A DNA stretch of 64,000 bases. Origin: Paracoccus kondratievae (GTDB taxonomy: Bacteria > Pseudomonadota > Alphaproteobacteria > Rhodobacterales > Rhodobacteraceae). Where the stretch lies: the NCBI RefSeq assembly GCF_009301415.1, contig NZ_CP045072.1, forward strand, positions 1,913,001 through 1,977,000. The letters are read 5' to 3'. Positions 8,860 to 17,305 of this stretch are shown here, piece by piece. The translations under genes and the position numbers were made by a program. The notes below the pieces were generated by a model. That model worked only from the letters and a program-made list of their open reading frames with translations, was not told the DNA's origin and did not search any database. The number at the start of each line of letters is the position of its first letter. Positions within the stretch are counted from its first letter, which is position 1.

Positions 8860-9579
8860 ATGGCGAAAATCAGACTGTTCATAGATCACCCGCTGGCCAA
8901 GGGACAAGGTATCGAGCTGAATACCGATCAGGCGCATTACCTTTCTTCGGTCATGCGGCAGTCGGCGGGCGACGAAATTCTGGTCTTTAACGGCCGCGAC
9001 GGCGAATGGCTGGCGCGAATCGAGCGCATTGCCAAACGCAACGGCACGCTGATCGCCGAACGACAGAGCGCGCCGCAGATGAACCCGCCTGACCTGTGGC
9101 TGATCTTTGCCCCGATCAAAAAGGCGCGCACCGATTTCATCGTCGAAAAAGCGGCCGAGATGGGCGCGGCCCGCATCCTGCCAGTGCAGACCGATCACAC
9201 GAACTCTGAACGGATCCGTCAGGACCGGCTGCAATCCCATGCCATCGAGGCAGCCGAGCAGTGTGGCGGCACCTTCGTCCCCGAGGTCGGTGAACTGGTG
9301 CCGCTGTCCCGCCTGCTGGACGGCTGGGATACCGGGCGGCGCATCCTTTGGGCGGATGAGGCACTGGCGGGACCAGCACAGACGCTGGCTGGTCTGCCGC
9401 ACGGCCCTTGGGCGATTCTTATCGGCCCTGAGGGCGGCTGGTCTGAATCGGAACGACGGCGTCTTTCGGCGATGGATTGCGTCACGCGCATCTCTTTGGG
9501 GCCAAGAATCCTGCGCGCGGACACCGCTGCCGTTGCGTCACTGGCCCTGTGGCAGGCAAGTCTGGGCGACTGGAGCTGA
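8860..9579 (+). CDS. rsmE: 16S rRNA m3U1498 methyltransferase RsmE
   Basis: This SPOUT-fold enzyme methylates U1498 of 16S rRNA. The 239-residue product begins MAKIRLFIDHPLA and has the small N-terminal RNA-binding domain, then the knotted C-terminal domain with LIGPEGGWSESE and LGPRILRADTA, the two diagnostic motifs that bind S-adenosylmethionine. An upstream in-frame ATG at 8806 would add residues with no family likeness and overlap ubiA, so I use 8860. It is divergent from ubiA. Confidence 0.95.
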   Translation: MAKIRLFIDHPLAKGQGIELNTDQAHYLSSVMRQSAGDEILVFNGRDGEWLARIERIAKRNGTLIAERQSAPQMNPPDLWLIFAPIKKARTDFIVEKAAEMGAARILPVQTDHTNSERIRQDRLQSHAIEAAEQCGGTFVPEVGELVPLSRLLDGWDTGRRILWADEALAGPAQTLAGLPHGPWAILIGPEGGWSESERRRLSAMDCVTRISLGPRILRADTAAVASLALWQASLGDWS

Positions 9580-9781
9580 CCGCCCGGGCCTTGGGGGCGC
9601 AATTTTCATCCGAAAACCGGGCCACTGGCGGGAAAATATTGCGGCGCAGCATCGGTATTTCCCTCTTGCCGCAAAAACTAAGGGAATTCGGTCTCTTATG
9701 CACAAGCTGCATGGCAGAGATGCCCGTTTGGCCGTGGTTTTATCAGACTGCCCGGCCTATATGCTGATGCATGAACGAAGC

Positions 9782-9796
9782 GCCCGATAATCGGGC
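9782..9796. promoter_or_regulatory. 15 bp perfect palindrome before the DUF1127 gene
   Basis: GCCCGAT-A-ATCGGGC is a perfect inverted repeat about 8 bases upstream of the ribosome binding site AAGGTGG (9806-9812). In RNA it would form a short hairpin in the leader; in DNA it could be an operator. Which of these applies cannot be told from sequence. Confidence 0.4.
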
Positions 9797-9817
9797 AATG
9801 ATCTCAAGGTGGAAACT

Positions 9818-10012
9818 ATGTCGGCGATTGACACGAACCGCATCCATGGCGGGGCGGGCTCTTTCGGTATTGGCTCGAAAATCTGGGCGGCTGTGACCGC
9901 TTGGAACGATGCGCGCGTTACGAAAAATGCGCTGAGCCGTCTTTCCGACCGCGAGCTGGACGACATCGGTCTGTGCCGCGGCGATATCGAACGTATTGCG
10001 CGCGCCCGCTGA
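9818..10012 (+). CDS. DUF1127-family small protein (YjiS-like)
   Basis: The 64-residue basic protein ends in the DUF1127 signature: LSRLSDRELDDIGLCRGDIE followed by a short Arg tail. The ATG at 9818 has a strong ribosome binding site (AAGGTGG, 5 bases away); an upstream in-frame GTG at 9809 lies inside that site and is discounted. Small DUF1127 proteins in alphaproteobacteria are linked to stress responses, RNA turnover and phosphate or carbon metabolism, some through RNA binding. Here it stands alone with long flanks (230 bp before, 149 bp after), a palindrome before it and a hairpin after it, suggesting its own regulated transcript. Confidence 0.85.
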   Translation: MSAIDTNRIHGGAGSFGIGSKIWAAVTAWNDARVTKNALSRLSDRELDDIGLCRGDIERIARAR

Positions 10013-10087
10013 TCAGCGGTTGAAGACGCGAGATCGGCTATACGGATAATCCGCAAGCCTTTTTCGGCCCGAATGGGCAAAACGAAC

Positions 10088-10120
10088 AGGCGGCCCCAAA
10101 GGCCGCCTTCAGTATTTTCT
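10088..10120 (+). terminator. Probable terminator of the DUF1127 transcript
   Basis: An 8 bp stem (10088-10095 with 10101-10108) with a 5-base loop is followed by the T-rich run TCAGTATTTTCT. A second hairpin (10134-10141 with 10144-10151, 2-base loop) follows, but it has no T tract on either strand. Confidence 0.7.
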
Positions 10121-10161
10121 GTGGATGGTTTTTGCCGGGGATTTCCCCGGCATTCCCGCGA

Positions 10162-11031
10162 TCAATCCCGCCTTACGACCAGCGTCGACCATTCGCCCAG
10201 ATCATCGCGCCGCTCAAGCTGCAAACCGCCAGCCGTATAGGCCGCGATGACCTCATCAGCCTGGGTGACCAGAATGCCCGACAAAATCGCCTTGCCGCCC
10301 GGTGCGATATTTTTCGCCATATCGGGTACGAGGTCTATCAGCGGCTGTTTCAGGATATTGGCGAAAACCAGATCAAAGGGCGCGGCATTCTCGATCAGCG
10401 GATGATCAAAGCCCGCTGCCTCGACACATTCGACACGTCCATCCAGCCCGTTGGCAATCACATTGGCACGCGCCACATCCACTGCCTGCGGGTCGATATC
10501 ACCGGCAAGCACGATCACCGGGAACGAACGCGCCGCAGCCATGGCAAGCACAGCGGTCCCGCAGCCGACATCGACGATGCGCTGCGGTGCAAAGCCTTCG
10601 TTGATCAGCCGGTCCAAAGCCAGAAGACAGCCTTTGGTCGTGCCGTGATGGCCGGTGCCAAAGGCCATGGCGGCCTCGATCAGCAGTGCCTCGGCACTTT
10701 CGGGGACCTTGTCGGCATCATGGCTGCCATGGACGAAAAAGCGCCCGGCCTCGACCGGCGAGAGTTCACGCCGGACATGGGCGACCCAATCCACCTCGGG
10801 CAGTTCCGAGATGACGAAAGGCTCTGCCTGCCAGGCGGCAGCCAGCAACGCCAACCCGACCTCGTCCGGGGATTCGGTGAAATACAACCCCACCTCCCAG
10901 CGGCCTGAGCCATCCTCGATCTCGAAAACGCCGGTGCCGACGGGTTCGGGGTTCAGGTCCTCGCCCGCCTCGGCAAGCGCCTCGGCCGCGTCACGGCCAT
11001 TGGTGTGGGTCAGCGCGGTCCAGGTCGGCAT
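10162..11031 (-). CDS. prmA: Ribosomal protein L11 methyltransferase PrmA
   Basis: PrmA trimethylates ribosomal protein L11. The 289-residue product has an N-terminal substrate-binding domain and a Rossmann methyltransferase domain with motif I VDVGCGTAVLAMAAA, the acidic second strand AGDIDPQAVDVA, and the catalytic-loop block FDLVFANILKQPL. The ATG at 11031 directly follows the msrA stop (TGA at 11034-11032), so the genes are adjacent and translationally linked. Pairing with msrA ties ribosome modification to oxidative repair by position only. Confidence 0.94.
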   Translation of the reverse strand: MPTWTALTHTNGRDAAEALAEAGEDLNPEPVGTGVFEIEDGSGRWEVGLYFTESPDEVGLALLAAAWQAEPFVISELPEVDWVAHVRRELSPVEAGRFFVHGSHDADKVPESAEALLIEAAMAFGTGHHGTTKGCLLALDRLINEGFAPQRIVDVGCGTAVLAMAAARSFPVIVLAGDIDPQAVDVARANVIANGLDGRVECVEAAGFDHPLIENAAPFDLVFANILKQPLIDLVPDMAKNIAPGGKAILSGILVTQADEVIAAYTAGGLQLERRDDLGEWSTLVVRRD

Positions 11032-11616
11032 TCAATGCTCCTCGGCTATATCGGTCAAAGGGGCTTTGACACCCGTACCACGCAACCCGCAATAGCCATC
11101 GGGATAACGATCCAGATATTGCTGGTGATCGTCCTCGGCCCGCCAGAAGGGACCGGCAGGGATAATCTGGGTGGTGATATCGGGATAGCCCTGAACCGCC
11201 AGCCGGTTGCTGTAATCGGCCCTGGACAGTTCCGCCGCTGCCTTCTGGCTGTCATTGAAATACATGATCAACGAGCGGTATTGAGAGCCCACGTCATTGC
11301 CCTGGCGGTTGCCCTGGGTCGGATCGTGGTTTTCCCAGAATATCTGCAAAAGTCGTTCATAGCTGATGCGCGAGCTGTCGTAGACAACGCGCACCACCTC
11401 GGCATGACCAGTCGTGCCGGTACAAACCTGTTTGTAGCTGGGATCTTCGGCATGGCCTCCGGCAAAGCCGACCTCAGTCAGCCAGACTCCCTCTTGCTGC
11501 CAGAACAGCCGTTCGACACCCCAGTAACAGCCCATGCCAAAAATCGCCTGGTCAAAACCTTTTGGCATTTCAGCATCCAGCGGCCGGCCAAAGATCCGGT
11601 GAAGGGGGGCAGTCAT
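11032..11616 (-). CDS. msrA: Peptide methionine (S)-S-oxide reductase MsrA
   Basis: MsrA repairs methionine-S-sulfoxide in proteins. The catalytic Cys30 lies in FGMGCYWGVE (the family's GCFWG with Tyr for Phe), followed by VGFAGG and the conserved GTTGHAEVV block. A resolving Cys sits near the C terminus in GYCGLRGTG. Open frame extends upstream to 12114, but those residues lie on the antisense strand of the peptidase gene. I choose ATG at 11616 because AAAGGA lies about 6 bases before it, giving 194 residues. It is the first gene of an msrA-prmA pair. Confidence 0.93.
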   Translation of the reverse strand: MTAPLHRIFGRPLDAEMPKGFDQAIFGMGCYWGVERLFWQQEGVWLTEVGFAGGHAEDPSYKQVCTGTTGHAEVVRVVYDSSRISYERLLQIFWENHDPTQGNRQGNDVGSQYRSLIMYFNDSQKAAAELSRADYSNRLAVQGYPDITTQIIPAGPFWRAEDDHQQYLDRYPDGYCGLRGTGVKAPLTDIAEEH

Positions 11617-11755
11617 GGTTGCGTCCTTTCGCATGTCCTGCCGCATTAGGTAGGGCTGCCGGACCGCCCGCGCAACGGCGGAATACCGAAACCGGCTTGC
11701 GGGCGGGCAACCGGTTCTGCCAAGTTGCACGCAAATTGAGCTGCGCGAGGCCCCA

Positions 11756-12739
11756 ATGCGCCCCGGACCCCGAAACCTGATCACCGATGTCGACGGCCTG
11801 CGGGTCGGCAATGCCCGCGACGACGTTTTACGCTCGGGCAGTACGGTTCTGTTGGGCGATGCACCGCTGGCCTGCGGGTTCAACGTCATGGGCGGCGCCC
11901 CCGGCACGCGCGAAACCGAGCTTCTGGCCCCCGACAAACTGGTGCCGGGGGTGGATGCTCTGGTGCTGTCGGGCGGCTCGGCCTTTGGACTGGCAGCCTG
12001 CGACGGGGTATCCGAGGGGTTGCGCGCCATGGGCCGGGGATTCGAGGTCGGCCCGGTGCGCGTGCCAATCGTCCCCGGCGCCATCGTCTTTGACCTGCTG
12101 AACGGCGGTAACAAGGACTGGCAGGGAAACCCCTATCCCGCCCTTGGCCGCGCGGCGTTAGAAACCGCCAGCCCCGATTTCTTACTAGGCAGCGAGGGTG
12201 CCGGAACCGGGGCGATGACCCATCGCTGGAAGGGAGGGCTCGGCTCAGCCTCGGCAGTGCTTGATTGCGGGATCACGCTGGGGGCGCTGGTGGTCGTCAA
12301 TGCGCTGGGATCGGTGACCGCGGGCGAAACGCGGCAATTCTGGGCAGCCCCTTGGGAGACAGAGGGTGAGTTCGGTGGCCTTGGGCTTTCCGGCCCCTAT
12401 CCCGCCGCGCATGAGCCAAGCCCGTCCAAACGGCTGGGCGAGGCGACGACCATTGCCATCATCGCCACGGATGCGCGGCTGGACAAGGCAGGGCTGACGC
12501 GGCTGGCGACGGCGGCACAGGACGGGATGGCCCGCGCTATCGTACCCAGCCACACCCCCTTTGACGGCGATCTGGTCTTTGCCGTCTCGTCCGGGATGAA
12601 GCCACTGCCCGATCCGGCGCTGACGCCCTTTCAACTGGGTCACGCCGCCGCGTGCACGCTGGCGCGCGCGATCGCGCGTGGGGTTTATGCGGCAAGTCCC
12701 CGGCCGGGGGATCTGCAACCCTGCTGGCGCGAGGGTTAG
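11756..12739 (+). CDS. P1-family (DmpA-like) aminopeptidase
   Basis: The 327-residue protein matches the P1/DmpA family of N-terminal-nucleophile peptidases. These are made as one chain and cut themselves before a Ser or Thr to give two subunits. Landmarks are the start NLITDVDGLRVGNA, the glycine block LSGGSAFGLAACDGV, and the segment NALGSVTAG, where a Gly-Ser bond is the likely self-cleavage site by analogy. Substrates in this family are short peptides or D-amino acid amides; the substrate here is unknown. No signal peptide is evident, so it is probably cytoplasmic. Confidence 0.85.
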   Translation: MRPGPRNLITDVDGLRVGNARDDVLRSGSTVLLGDAPLACGFNVMGGAPGTRETELLAPDKLVPGVDALVLSGGSAFGLAACDGVSEGLRAMGRGFEVGPVRVPIVPGAIVFDLLNGGNKDWQGNPYPALGRAALETASPDFLLGSEGAGTGAMTHRWKGGLGSASAVLDCGITLGALVVVNALGSVTAGETRQFWAAPWETEGEFGGLGLSGPYPAAHEPSPSKRLGEATTIAIIATDARLDKAGLTRLATAAQDGMARAIVPSHTPFDGDLVFAVSSGMKPLPDPALTPFQLGHAAACTLARAIARGVYAASPRPGDLQPCWREG

Positions 12740-12803
12740 GGGGCTCTGCCCCCATGCCTTTCCTGCCCCTCAATGGGGCCGGAAAGGCACTCCCCCGGGA
12801 TAT
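12740..12803. repeat. Intergenic palindromic element (hairpins plus CCCGGGATATTT end)
   Basis: Between the peptidase stop and plsY lies GGGGCTCTGCCCC (hairpin), then an 8 bp stem (12756-12763 with 12781-12788) enclosing a second inner stem CCCC/GGGG, then CCCCCGGGATATTT. I recall this arrangement as a common intergenic element of Rhodobacteraceae chromosomes, where it seems to serve as a terminator between convergent genes. Only one copy is in this window, so the repeat status rests on memory of related genomes. Confidence 0.5.
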
Positions 12804-12821
12804 TTCACCACGAAAGAAGCG

Positions 12822-13406
12822 TCAGGATTTCTTGCCGATGCGCGGCTCACTACCAGCAAGGATGCGGCGGATATTGGCGTCGTGACGGATGAAGATCAGC
12901 ACGGTCATAAAGGCGGTAACGGCTGCCATCGCCTTTCCGTCAAGCCATAGGGCGATAAAAGGGGTCAGCGCCGCTGCGACCAGTGCCGAGAGAGACGAGA
13001 TCCGCAAGATCAGCGCAGTCAGCAGCCACAACCCGCAGGCGACAAGGCCCAGCCGCCAGTCAAGCGCGAGGAGCGTGCCGAGGAAGGTCGCAACACCTTT
13101 TCCGCCCCGAAAACCGAGCCAGACGGGAAAAAGGTGGCCAAGGAATGCAGCAGCACCCGCGATCAGCGCCGCATGGGGGTCAGCAAGCGCGCGGGCAAGC
13201 AGCACCGCAATCGCGCCCTTGCCGCTGTCAAGCAGCAGGGTGGCGAGGGCTGCGGGGCGGTTTCCGGTACGCAGCACATTGGTTGCGCCAATATTGCCCG
13301 AGCCGATCTGGCGTAAATCACCCAGCCCCAGCGCACGGGTGATGACGATGCCAAAAGGGATCGTACCCAGCAGATAGCCGATGGCGGCCCAGAGGATCAG
13401 GGTCAT
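12822..13406 (-). CDS. plsY: Acyl-phosphate:glycerol-3-phosphate acyltransferase PlsY
   Basis: PlsY makes lysophosphatidic acid, the first committed step of phospholipid synthesis. The 194-residue membrane protein has about five helices and the family's loop motifs: GSGNIGATNVLRTG and LGFRGGKGVATFLG. The ATG at 13406 overlaps the pyrC stop by 4 bp, so translation is coupled. Genes for pyrimidine synthesis and for phospholipid synthesis thus share one transcript. Confidence 0.95.
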   Translation of the reverse strand: MTLILWAAIGYLLGTIPFGIVITRALGLGDLRQIGSGNIGATNVLRTGNRPAALATLLLDSGKGAIAVLLARALADPHAALIAGAAAFLGHLFPVWLGFRGGKGVATFLGTLLALDWRLGLVACGLWLLTALILRISSLSALVAAALTPFIALWLDGKAMAAVTAFMTVLIFIRHDANIRRILAGSEPRIGKKS

Positions 13407-14674
13407 GCTTGCGCTCCGAAGACGCGGCGACCGGCAACCCAGGTGCCAAGCACCCTGCCTTCGAGCCGCGCGCCGTCGAAGGGGGTGTTCTTAGACTTCG
13501 ATAGCAGGGTGAAACGATCAAGCACAAAGGGCGCATCGGGATCAAAGAGCACCAGATCTGCGGGCGCTCCGGCTGACAGCCGCCCGGCGGGCAGGCCAAG
13601 ACGCCGCGCGGGGTTAAGCGACATCGCACGCCACAGTTGCGGCAGGCTAAGCCCTCCCTGATGGTAAAGCCGCATCGCCGCCGGCAGGAGGGTCTGCAAC
13701 CCGACGGCACCCGGGGCCGCCTCGGCAAAGGGCAAACGCTTGCTTTCTTCGTCCTGCGGGGTGTGAAAGCTGGCGATCACGTCGATCAGGCCCTCGGCCA
13801 GCGCCTCGACCATGGCCAGCCGGTCCTCTTCGGCCCGCAGGGGCGGCGTGAAGCGGAAGAAGGTCCGATAGCCGCCCACATCATATTCATTCAGCGTCAG
13901 ATGATGGATCGAAATGCCAGCAGTGACATCCAGCCCGGCCTCACGCGCGCGGCGCAGCGCGGGGAGGCTGGCTGCCACCGTGATCTGGTCGGCGTGGTAG
14001 CGCGCACCAGTCATCGCCACCAGCGCAAGATCGCGATCAAGCCCCATCACCTCGGCCATGGGCGAGACAGAGGGCAGGCCGTAGAGCGAAGCGAACTTGC
14101 CCGAGGTCGCCGCCGCACCCTTCGACAGGCCGGGGTCCTGCGGGTGACCGACGATCAGCGCGTCCAACCCACGCGCATAGGTCATGCAGCGGGACAAAAG
14201 CCGGGTGTCCGGAACGACCCGCACGCCGTCGGTAAAGGCAACGGCCCCAGCGTCCTGCAGAAAGCCCATCTCGACCATCTCGCGGCCTTCGCGGGCACGG
14301 GTCAGCGCCGCCATATGCCGGATGTTGACCGGCGCATCCGCCGCGCGGCGGGTGGCGAACTCCAGCGCCTCTGGCGTGTCGATCGGCGGCAATGTGTCGG
14401 GCCGTGCGATCACGGTCGTCACCCCGCCCGCCGCTGCGGCAAGCCCGGCACTGCGGAAACTTTCCTTGTGACGTTCACCCGGTTCACCGATTTTGACGCC
14501 CCAGTCGATCAGCCCGGGCGCAAGGTGCTTGCCGCCGCAGTCGATCAGTTCGGCGCCTTGCGGGGCCTCCGCCCCGACTGCCTCGATCAGGCCGTCGCGG
14601 ACGGTCAGCGTGCCCCCGGCCACGGTCTGCGCTTCGGGATCGATAAGGCGGGCGTTGTGAAAATGCAGGATCAT
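13403..14674 (-). CDS. pyrC: Pseudo-dihydroorotase (PyrC-like, catalytic residues lost)
   Basis: Length (423) and fold match class I dihydroorotases, from APGLID (about residue 52) to the [11 protein letters not shown]-terminal block. The key residues are gone. The metal motif D-x-H-x-H-x-R-E-P-G reads [10 protein letters not shown], so the two His are Gly59 and Lys61 and the substrate Arg is Gly63. The catalytic block T-D-H-A-P-H reads SFHTPQ, so the Asp is Phe303. The usual His-Val-Ser reads DQIT. It should be inactive as a hydrolase. Inactive PyrC-like proteins that hold aspartate carbamoyltransferase together are known in Pseudomonas. The 4 bp overlap with pyrB supports the same role here, and an active dihydroorotase must exist elsewhere. 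Confidence 0.9.
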   Translation of the reverse strand: MILHFHNARLIDPEAQTVAGGTLTVRDGLIEAVGAEAPQGAELIDCGGKHLAPGLIDWGVKIGEPGERHKESFRSAGLAAAAGGVTTVIARPDTLPPIDTPEALEFATRRAADAPVNIRHMAALTRAREGREMVEMGFLQDAGAVAFTDGVRVVPDTRLLSRCMTYARGLDALIVGHPQDPGLSKGAAATSGKFASLYGLPSVSPMAEVMGLDRDLALVAMTGARYHADQITVAASLPALRRAREAGLDVTAGISIHHLTLNEYDVGGYRTFFRFTPPLRAEEDRLAMVEALAEGLIDVIASFHTPQDEESKRLPFAEAAPGAVGLQTLLPAAMRLYHQGGLSLPQLWRAMSLNPARRLGLPAGRLSAGAPADLVLFDPDAPFVLDRFTLLSKSKNTPFDGARLEGRVLGTWVAGRRVFGAQA

Positions 14675-15630
14675 GCCATCATCTCCGCCGCCCTGGCGCC
14701 ACGCTCGGCCCGCAGGTTGCGCGCCAGAAGGTCCATCGCCGCCATGCGCACCGCGACGCCCATCTCGACCTGATCCTGAATGACTGAACGGTTGATGTCA
14801 TCGGCGATGGTGCCGTCGATCTCGACCCCGCGGTTCATTGGACCGGGATGCATGACGATCGCATCGGGCGCGGCCAGTGCCAGCTTTTCCGCATCAAGCC
14901 CCCAGCGGTGGTAATATTCCCGCTCAGAGGGGATAAACCCGCCGTCCATCCGCTCTTTCTGAAGGCGCAGCATCATCACCACATCCGCACCTTTCAGCCC
15001 TTCGCGCATGTCCTCGTGGACCTCGCAACCCCAGTCGCGGGCACCCGAGGGCATCAGCGTCGCCGGACCGACAAGGCGCAGGCGGTTCTCCATCTTGCCA
15101 AGCAGGATCAGGTTTGAGCGCGCAACCCGGCTGTGGGCAATATCGCCGCAAATCGCTACGGTCAGCCGGTGCAACCTGCCTTTGGCGCGGCGGATGGTCA
15201 GCGCATCAAGCAGCGCCTGCGTCGGATGTTCATGCCGGCCGTCACCTGCGTTCAGCACCGCGCAATTCACCTTTTGGGCCAGGAGGTCCACCGCCCCTGA
15301 CTGAGGATGGCGCACGACCAACAGGTCGGGATGCATGGCATTCAGCGTCAGGGCGGTGTCGATCAGTGTCTCGCCCTTTTTGACGCTTGAGGTCTGCATC
15401 GAGATGTTCATCACATCAGCACCCAACCGCTTGCCCGCCAGTTCGAAACTGGACTGGGTGCGGGTCGAGTTCTCAAAGAACATGTTGATCTGGGTCATCC
15501 CGGCCAGTGCATCGGAATGTTTCACCGTGCGGCGGTTCAGATCGACATAGGTTTCGGCAAGATCAAGAAGCGTGGTGATCTCGGGGGGGGCGAGCGGCTC
15601 GATCCCCAAAAGATGGCGGGCACGGAACAT
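14671..15630 (-). CDS. pyrB: Aspartate carbamoyltransferase catalytic subunit
   Basis: PyrB joins carbamoyl phosphate to aspartate in pyrimidine synthesis. The 319-residue product has the carbamoyl-phosphate motif [11 protein letters not shown], the [10 protein letters not shown] block, the aspartate loop MLRLQKERM and [11 protein letters not shown]. The frame runs on to 15708, but [13 protein letters not shown] at 15630 is the normal start and GGGGA lies upstream. No regulatory subunit pyrI is present; the following gene is the inactive PyrC-like partner, as in enzymes of the PyrB/PyrC' dodecamer class. Confidence 0.95.
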   Translation of the reverse strand: MFRARHLLGIEPLAPPEITTLLDLAETYVDLNRRTVKHSDALAGMTQINMFFENSTRTQSSFELAGKRLGADVMNISMQTSSVKKGETLIDTALTLNAMHPDLLVVRHPQSGAVDLLAQKVNCAVLNAGDGRHEHPTQALLDALTIRRAKGRLHRLTVAICGDIAHSRVARSNLILLGKMENRLRLVGPATLMPSGARDWGCEVHEDMREGLKGADVVMMLRLQKERMDGGFIPSEREYYHRWGLDAEKLALAAPDAIVMHPGPMNRGVEIDGTIADDINRSVIQDQVEMGVAVRMAAMDLLARNLRAERGARAAEMMA

Positions 15631-15737
15631 GGCTTGGTCCCCAAGGTCGCGGTCGCGCCCTCTATGACAAATGCGGCCCGGCCCGGCAAGCGGCGCGACC
15701 TCTTGCATCGGAACGGTTTTTGCCGCATCGCGAAAAC

Positions 15738-16469
15738 ATGAGCAGTAAGGGCCACGTCAGCTTTGTCTCGTCAGGACCGGGGGATCCGGAATTGCTGACC
15801 TTGCGCGCCATCCGCCTGCTGCAAAGCTGCGACGTGGTGCTGTATGACGACCTCGCCTCGGGGCCGGTGCTGGAGCAGGTCGGCCCGCAGGCCGAGCGCA
15901 TTCCGGTCGGCAAACGCGCTGGCCGCCCCTCGGCCAAGCAAGAGCATGTGAACGCCCTGCTGGTCGAACATGCGCAGGCGGGCAAACATGTCGTGCGGCT
16001 AAAGTCAGGCGATTCAGGCGTCTTTGGCAGACTGGAGGAAGAGCTGACCGCGCTGCGCGACCATGACATCCCCTTTGAGATCGTGCCCGGCGTGCCCTCG
16101 GCTATGGCGGCCGCCGCGATGGCGGGGTTGCCGCTGACCCGGCGCCAGACCGCACGGCGGCTGCAATTCGTCACCGGCGCCGATGTGACCGGAGGTCTGC
16201 CCGAGGATCAGAACTGGGCGGCGCTGGCCGATCCACATGCGACCACCGTGGTCTTTATGGGACAGCGCACCTTTCCCCAGATGGCAGCTCTGCTGATCCA
16301 GAACGGCCTGCCCGCCGACACTCCAGCCCTGCTGGCCGAAGCGGTGGGCCATCCCCATCAACGCCTGATCCGTTCGACGGTAGCCGAGCTTGCCCGGCAA
16401 CTGACAACCGAGGGGCCAAGCCCGCATCCGGCGCTGATTCTTTACGGCCCTCTGGCGCTGGGGGATTAA
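15738..16469 (+). CDS. cobA: Uroporphyrinogen-III C-methyltransferase (SUMT)
   Basis: SUMT methylates uroporphyrinogen III twice to precorrin-2, the branch point to cobalamin and siroheme. The product has about 243 residues and shows the family blocks: [14 protein letters not shown] at the N terminus, [12 protein letters not shown] (usually GDPFVFGR), and [25 protein letters not shown] at 15720 is in frame, but ATG at 15738 fits better. The GDP-to-GDS change and the missing second Gly pair are slight departures, so another tetrapyrrole methylase role is possible. No other cobalamin gene is nearby. Confidence 0.85.
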   Translation: MSSKGHVSFVSSGPGDPELLTLRAIRLLQSCDVVLYDDLASGPVLEQVGPQAERIPVGKRAGRPSAKQEHVNALLVEHAQAGKHVVRLKSGDSGVFGRLEEELTALRDHDIPFEIVPGVPSAMAAAAMAGLPLTRRQTARRLQFVTGADVTGGLPEDQNWAALADPHATTVVFMGQRTFPQMAALLIQNGLPADTPALLAEAVGHPHQRLIRSTVAELARQLTTEGPSPHPALILYGPLALGD

Positions 16470-16544
16470 CCCGTTTGTCCCCGCCACGGGCAATATTGCA
16501 CGCACGCCAGCAACAGCTATGCTGACCGGCAGGAGAGGGTCAAC

Positions 16545-17060
16545 ATGCTGGGTTACATCACCATCCACGACCATACGCCGGGCGAAGGCGACCGGCTGCT
16601 GACCGCGCTTGCCCGGCGGCTGGCTGATAGCAGTCTGCGGCTGGCCGGGGCGGTACAGATCAATACCGAAATCATCCCTGACGGCGATTGCGACATGGAT
16701 CTGATGATCCTTGGCGATGACGGCCCCCTTGTGCGCATCACCCAATCGCTTGGCCCCGGCTCACAGGCCTGCCGGCTGGACAGCGCGGCGCTGGCCCAGG
16801 CCGTCGCCCGCACCGAATCAGTGCTTGAGCGCGGAGCCGATCTGCTGATCGTGAACAAATTCGGCAAGCAGGAATGCTTTGGCCGTGGCTTTCGCGATAC
16901 CATCGGCCGGGCGCTGGCCGCGGGCATCCCGGTGCTGGTCCACGTACCGCCCGAACAGCTGTCCGGGTTCCGCCTGTTCGCCGGTGATCTGGCCGAGCCG
17001 CTTGCGCCTGAAAACATTGACGACTGGTGCCGCACCCGGCTGGCACGCCCCGCCGCATGA
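16545..17060 (+). CDS. DUF2478-family protein (possible nucleoside triphosphatase)
   Basis: The 171-residue protein resembles DUF2478, a family often found near molybdenum transport or cofactor genes and related to small NTPases. Visible blocks are a short N-terminal strand and loop (MLGYITIHDHTPGEGDRL), RGADLLIVNKFGKQE in the middle (a Walker-B-like hydrophobic strand and Asn-Lys) and GIPVLVHVPPE. A standard Walker A lysine is not evident. ATGA overlap at 17057-17060 couples it to the TusA-like gene. The link to metal or sulfur handling is an inference from family and neighbours. Confidence 0.7.
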   Translation: MLGYITIHDHTPGEGDRLLTALARRLADSSLRLAGAVQINTEIIPDGDCDMDLMILGDDGPLVRITQSLGPGSQACRLDSAALAQAVARTESVLERGADLLIVNKFGKQECFGRGFRDTIGRALAAGIPVLVHVPPEQLSGFRLFAGDLAEPLAPENIDDWCRTRLARPAA

Positions 17061-17305
17061 GTACGCTGATCGACGCCCGCGGCCTGTTGTGCCCTCTGCC
17101 GGTGCTGCGACTGCGCAAACGGCTGCTTGATTTACCACAGGGCAGCCGGGTCATGTTGCTGGCCACCGACCCCGCCGCCGTGATCGACGTACCCCATTTC
17201 TGCGCCGAGGCGGGCCATCGCCTGATCACCAGCCGGCAGATCGCCCCCGGTGAGACCGAATATATCGTCGAGCGCGGCCCGGCCTGCCCTGTCGCGGCGG
17301 GCTGA
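17057..17305 (+). CDS. TusA-family sulfur carrier protein
   Basis: The 82-residue product is a small alpha/beta protein with the TusA signature DARGLLCPLPVLRLRKRL; the Cys of CPLP is the persulfide site. Proteins of this family move sulfur to tRNA thiolation, molybdenum cofactor enzymes or sulfur oxidation. The start at 17057 overlaps the previous stop (ATGA) and the stop at 17303-17305 overlaps the ATG of the next gene (TGATG), so it is the middle gene of a coupled trio. A second Cys pair near the C terminus (PHFC, PACP) is not a standard feature. Confidence 0.85.
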   Translation: MSTLIDARGLLCPLPVLRLRKRLLDLPQGSRVMLLATDPAAVIDVPHFCAEAGHRLITSRQIAPGETEYIVERGPACPVAAG

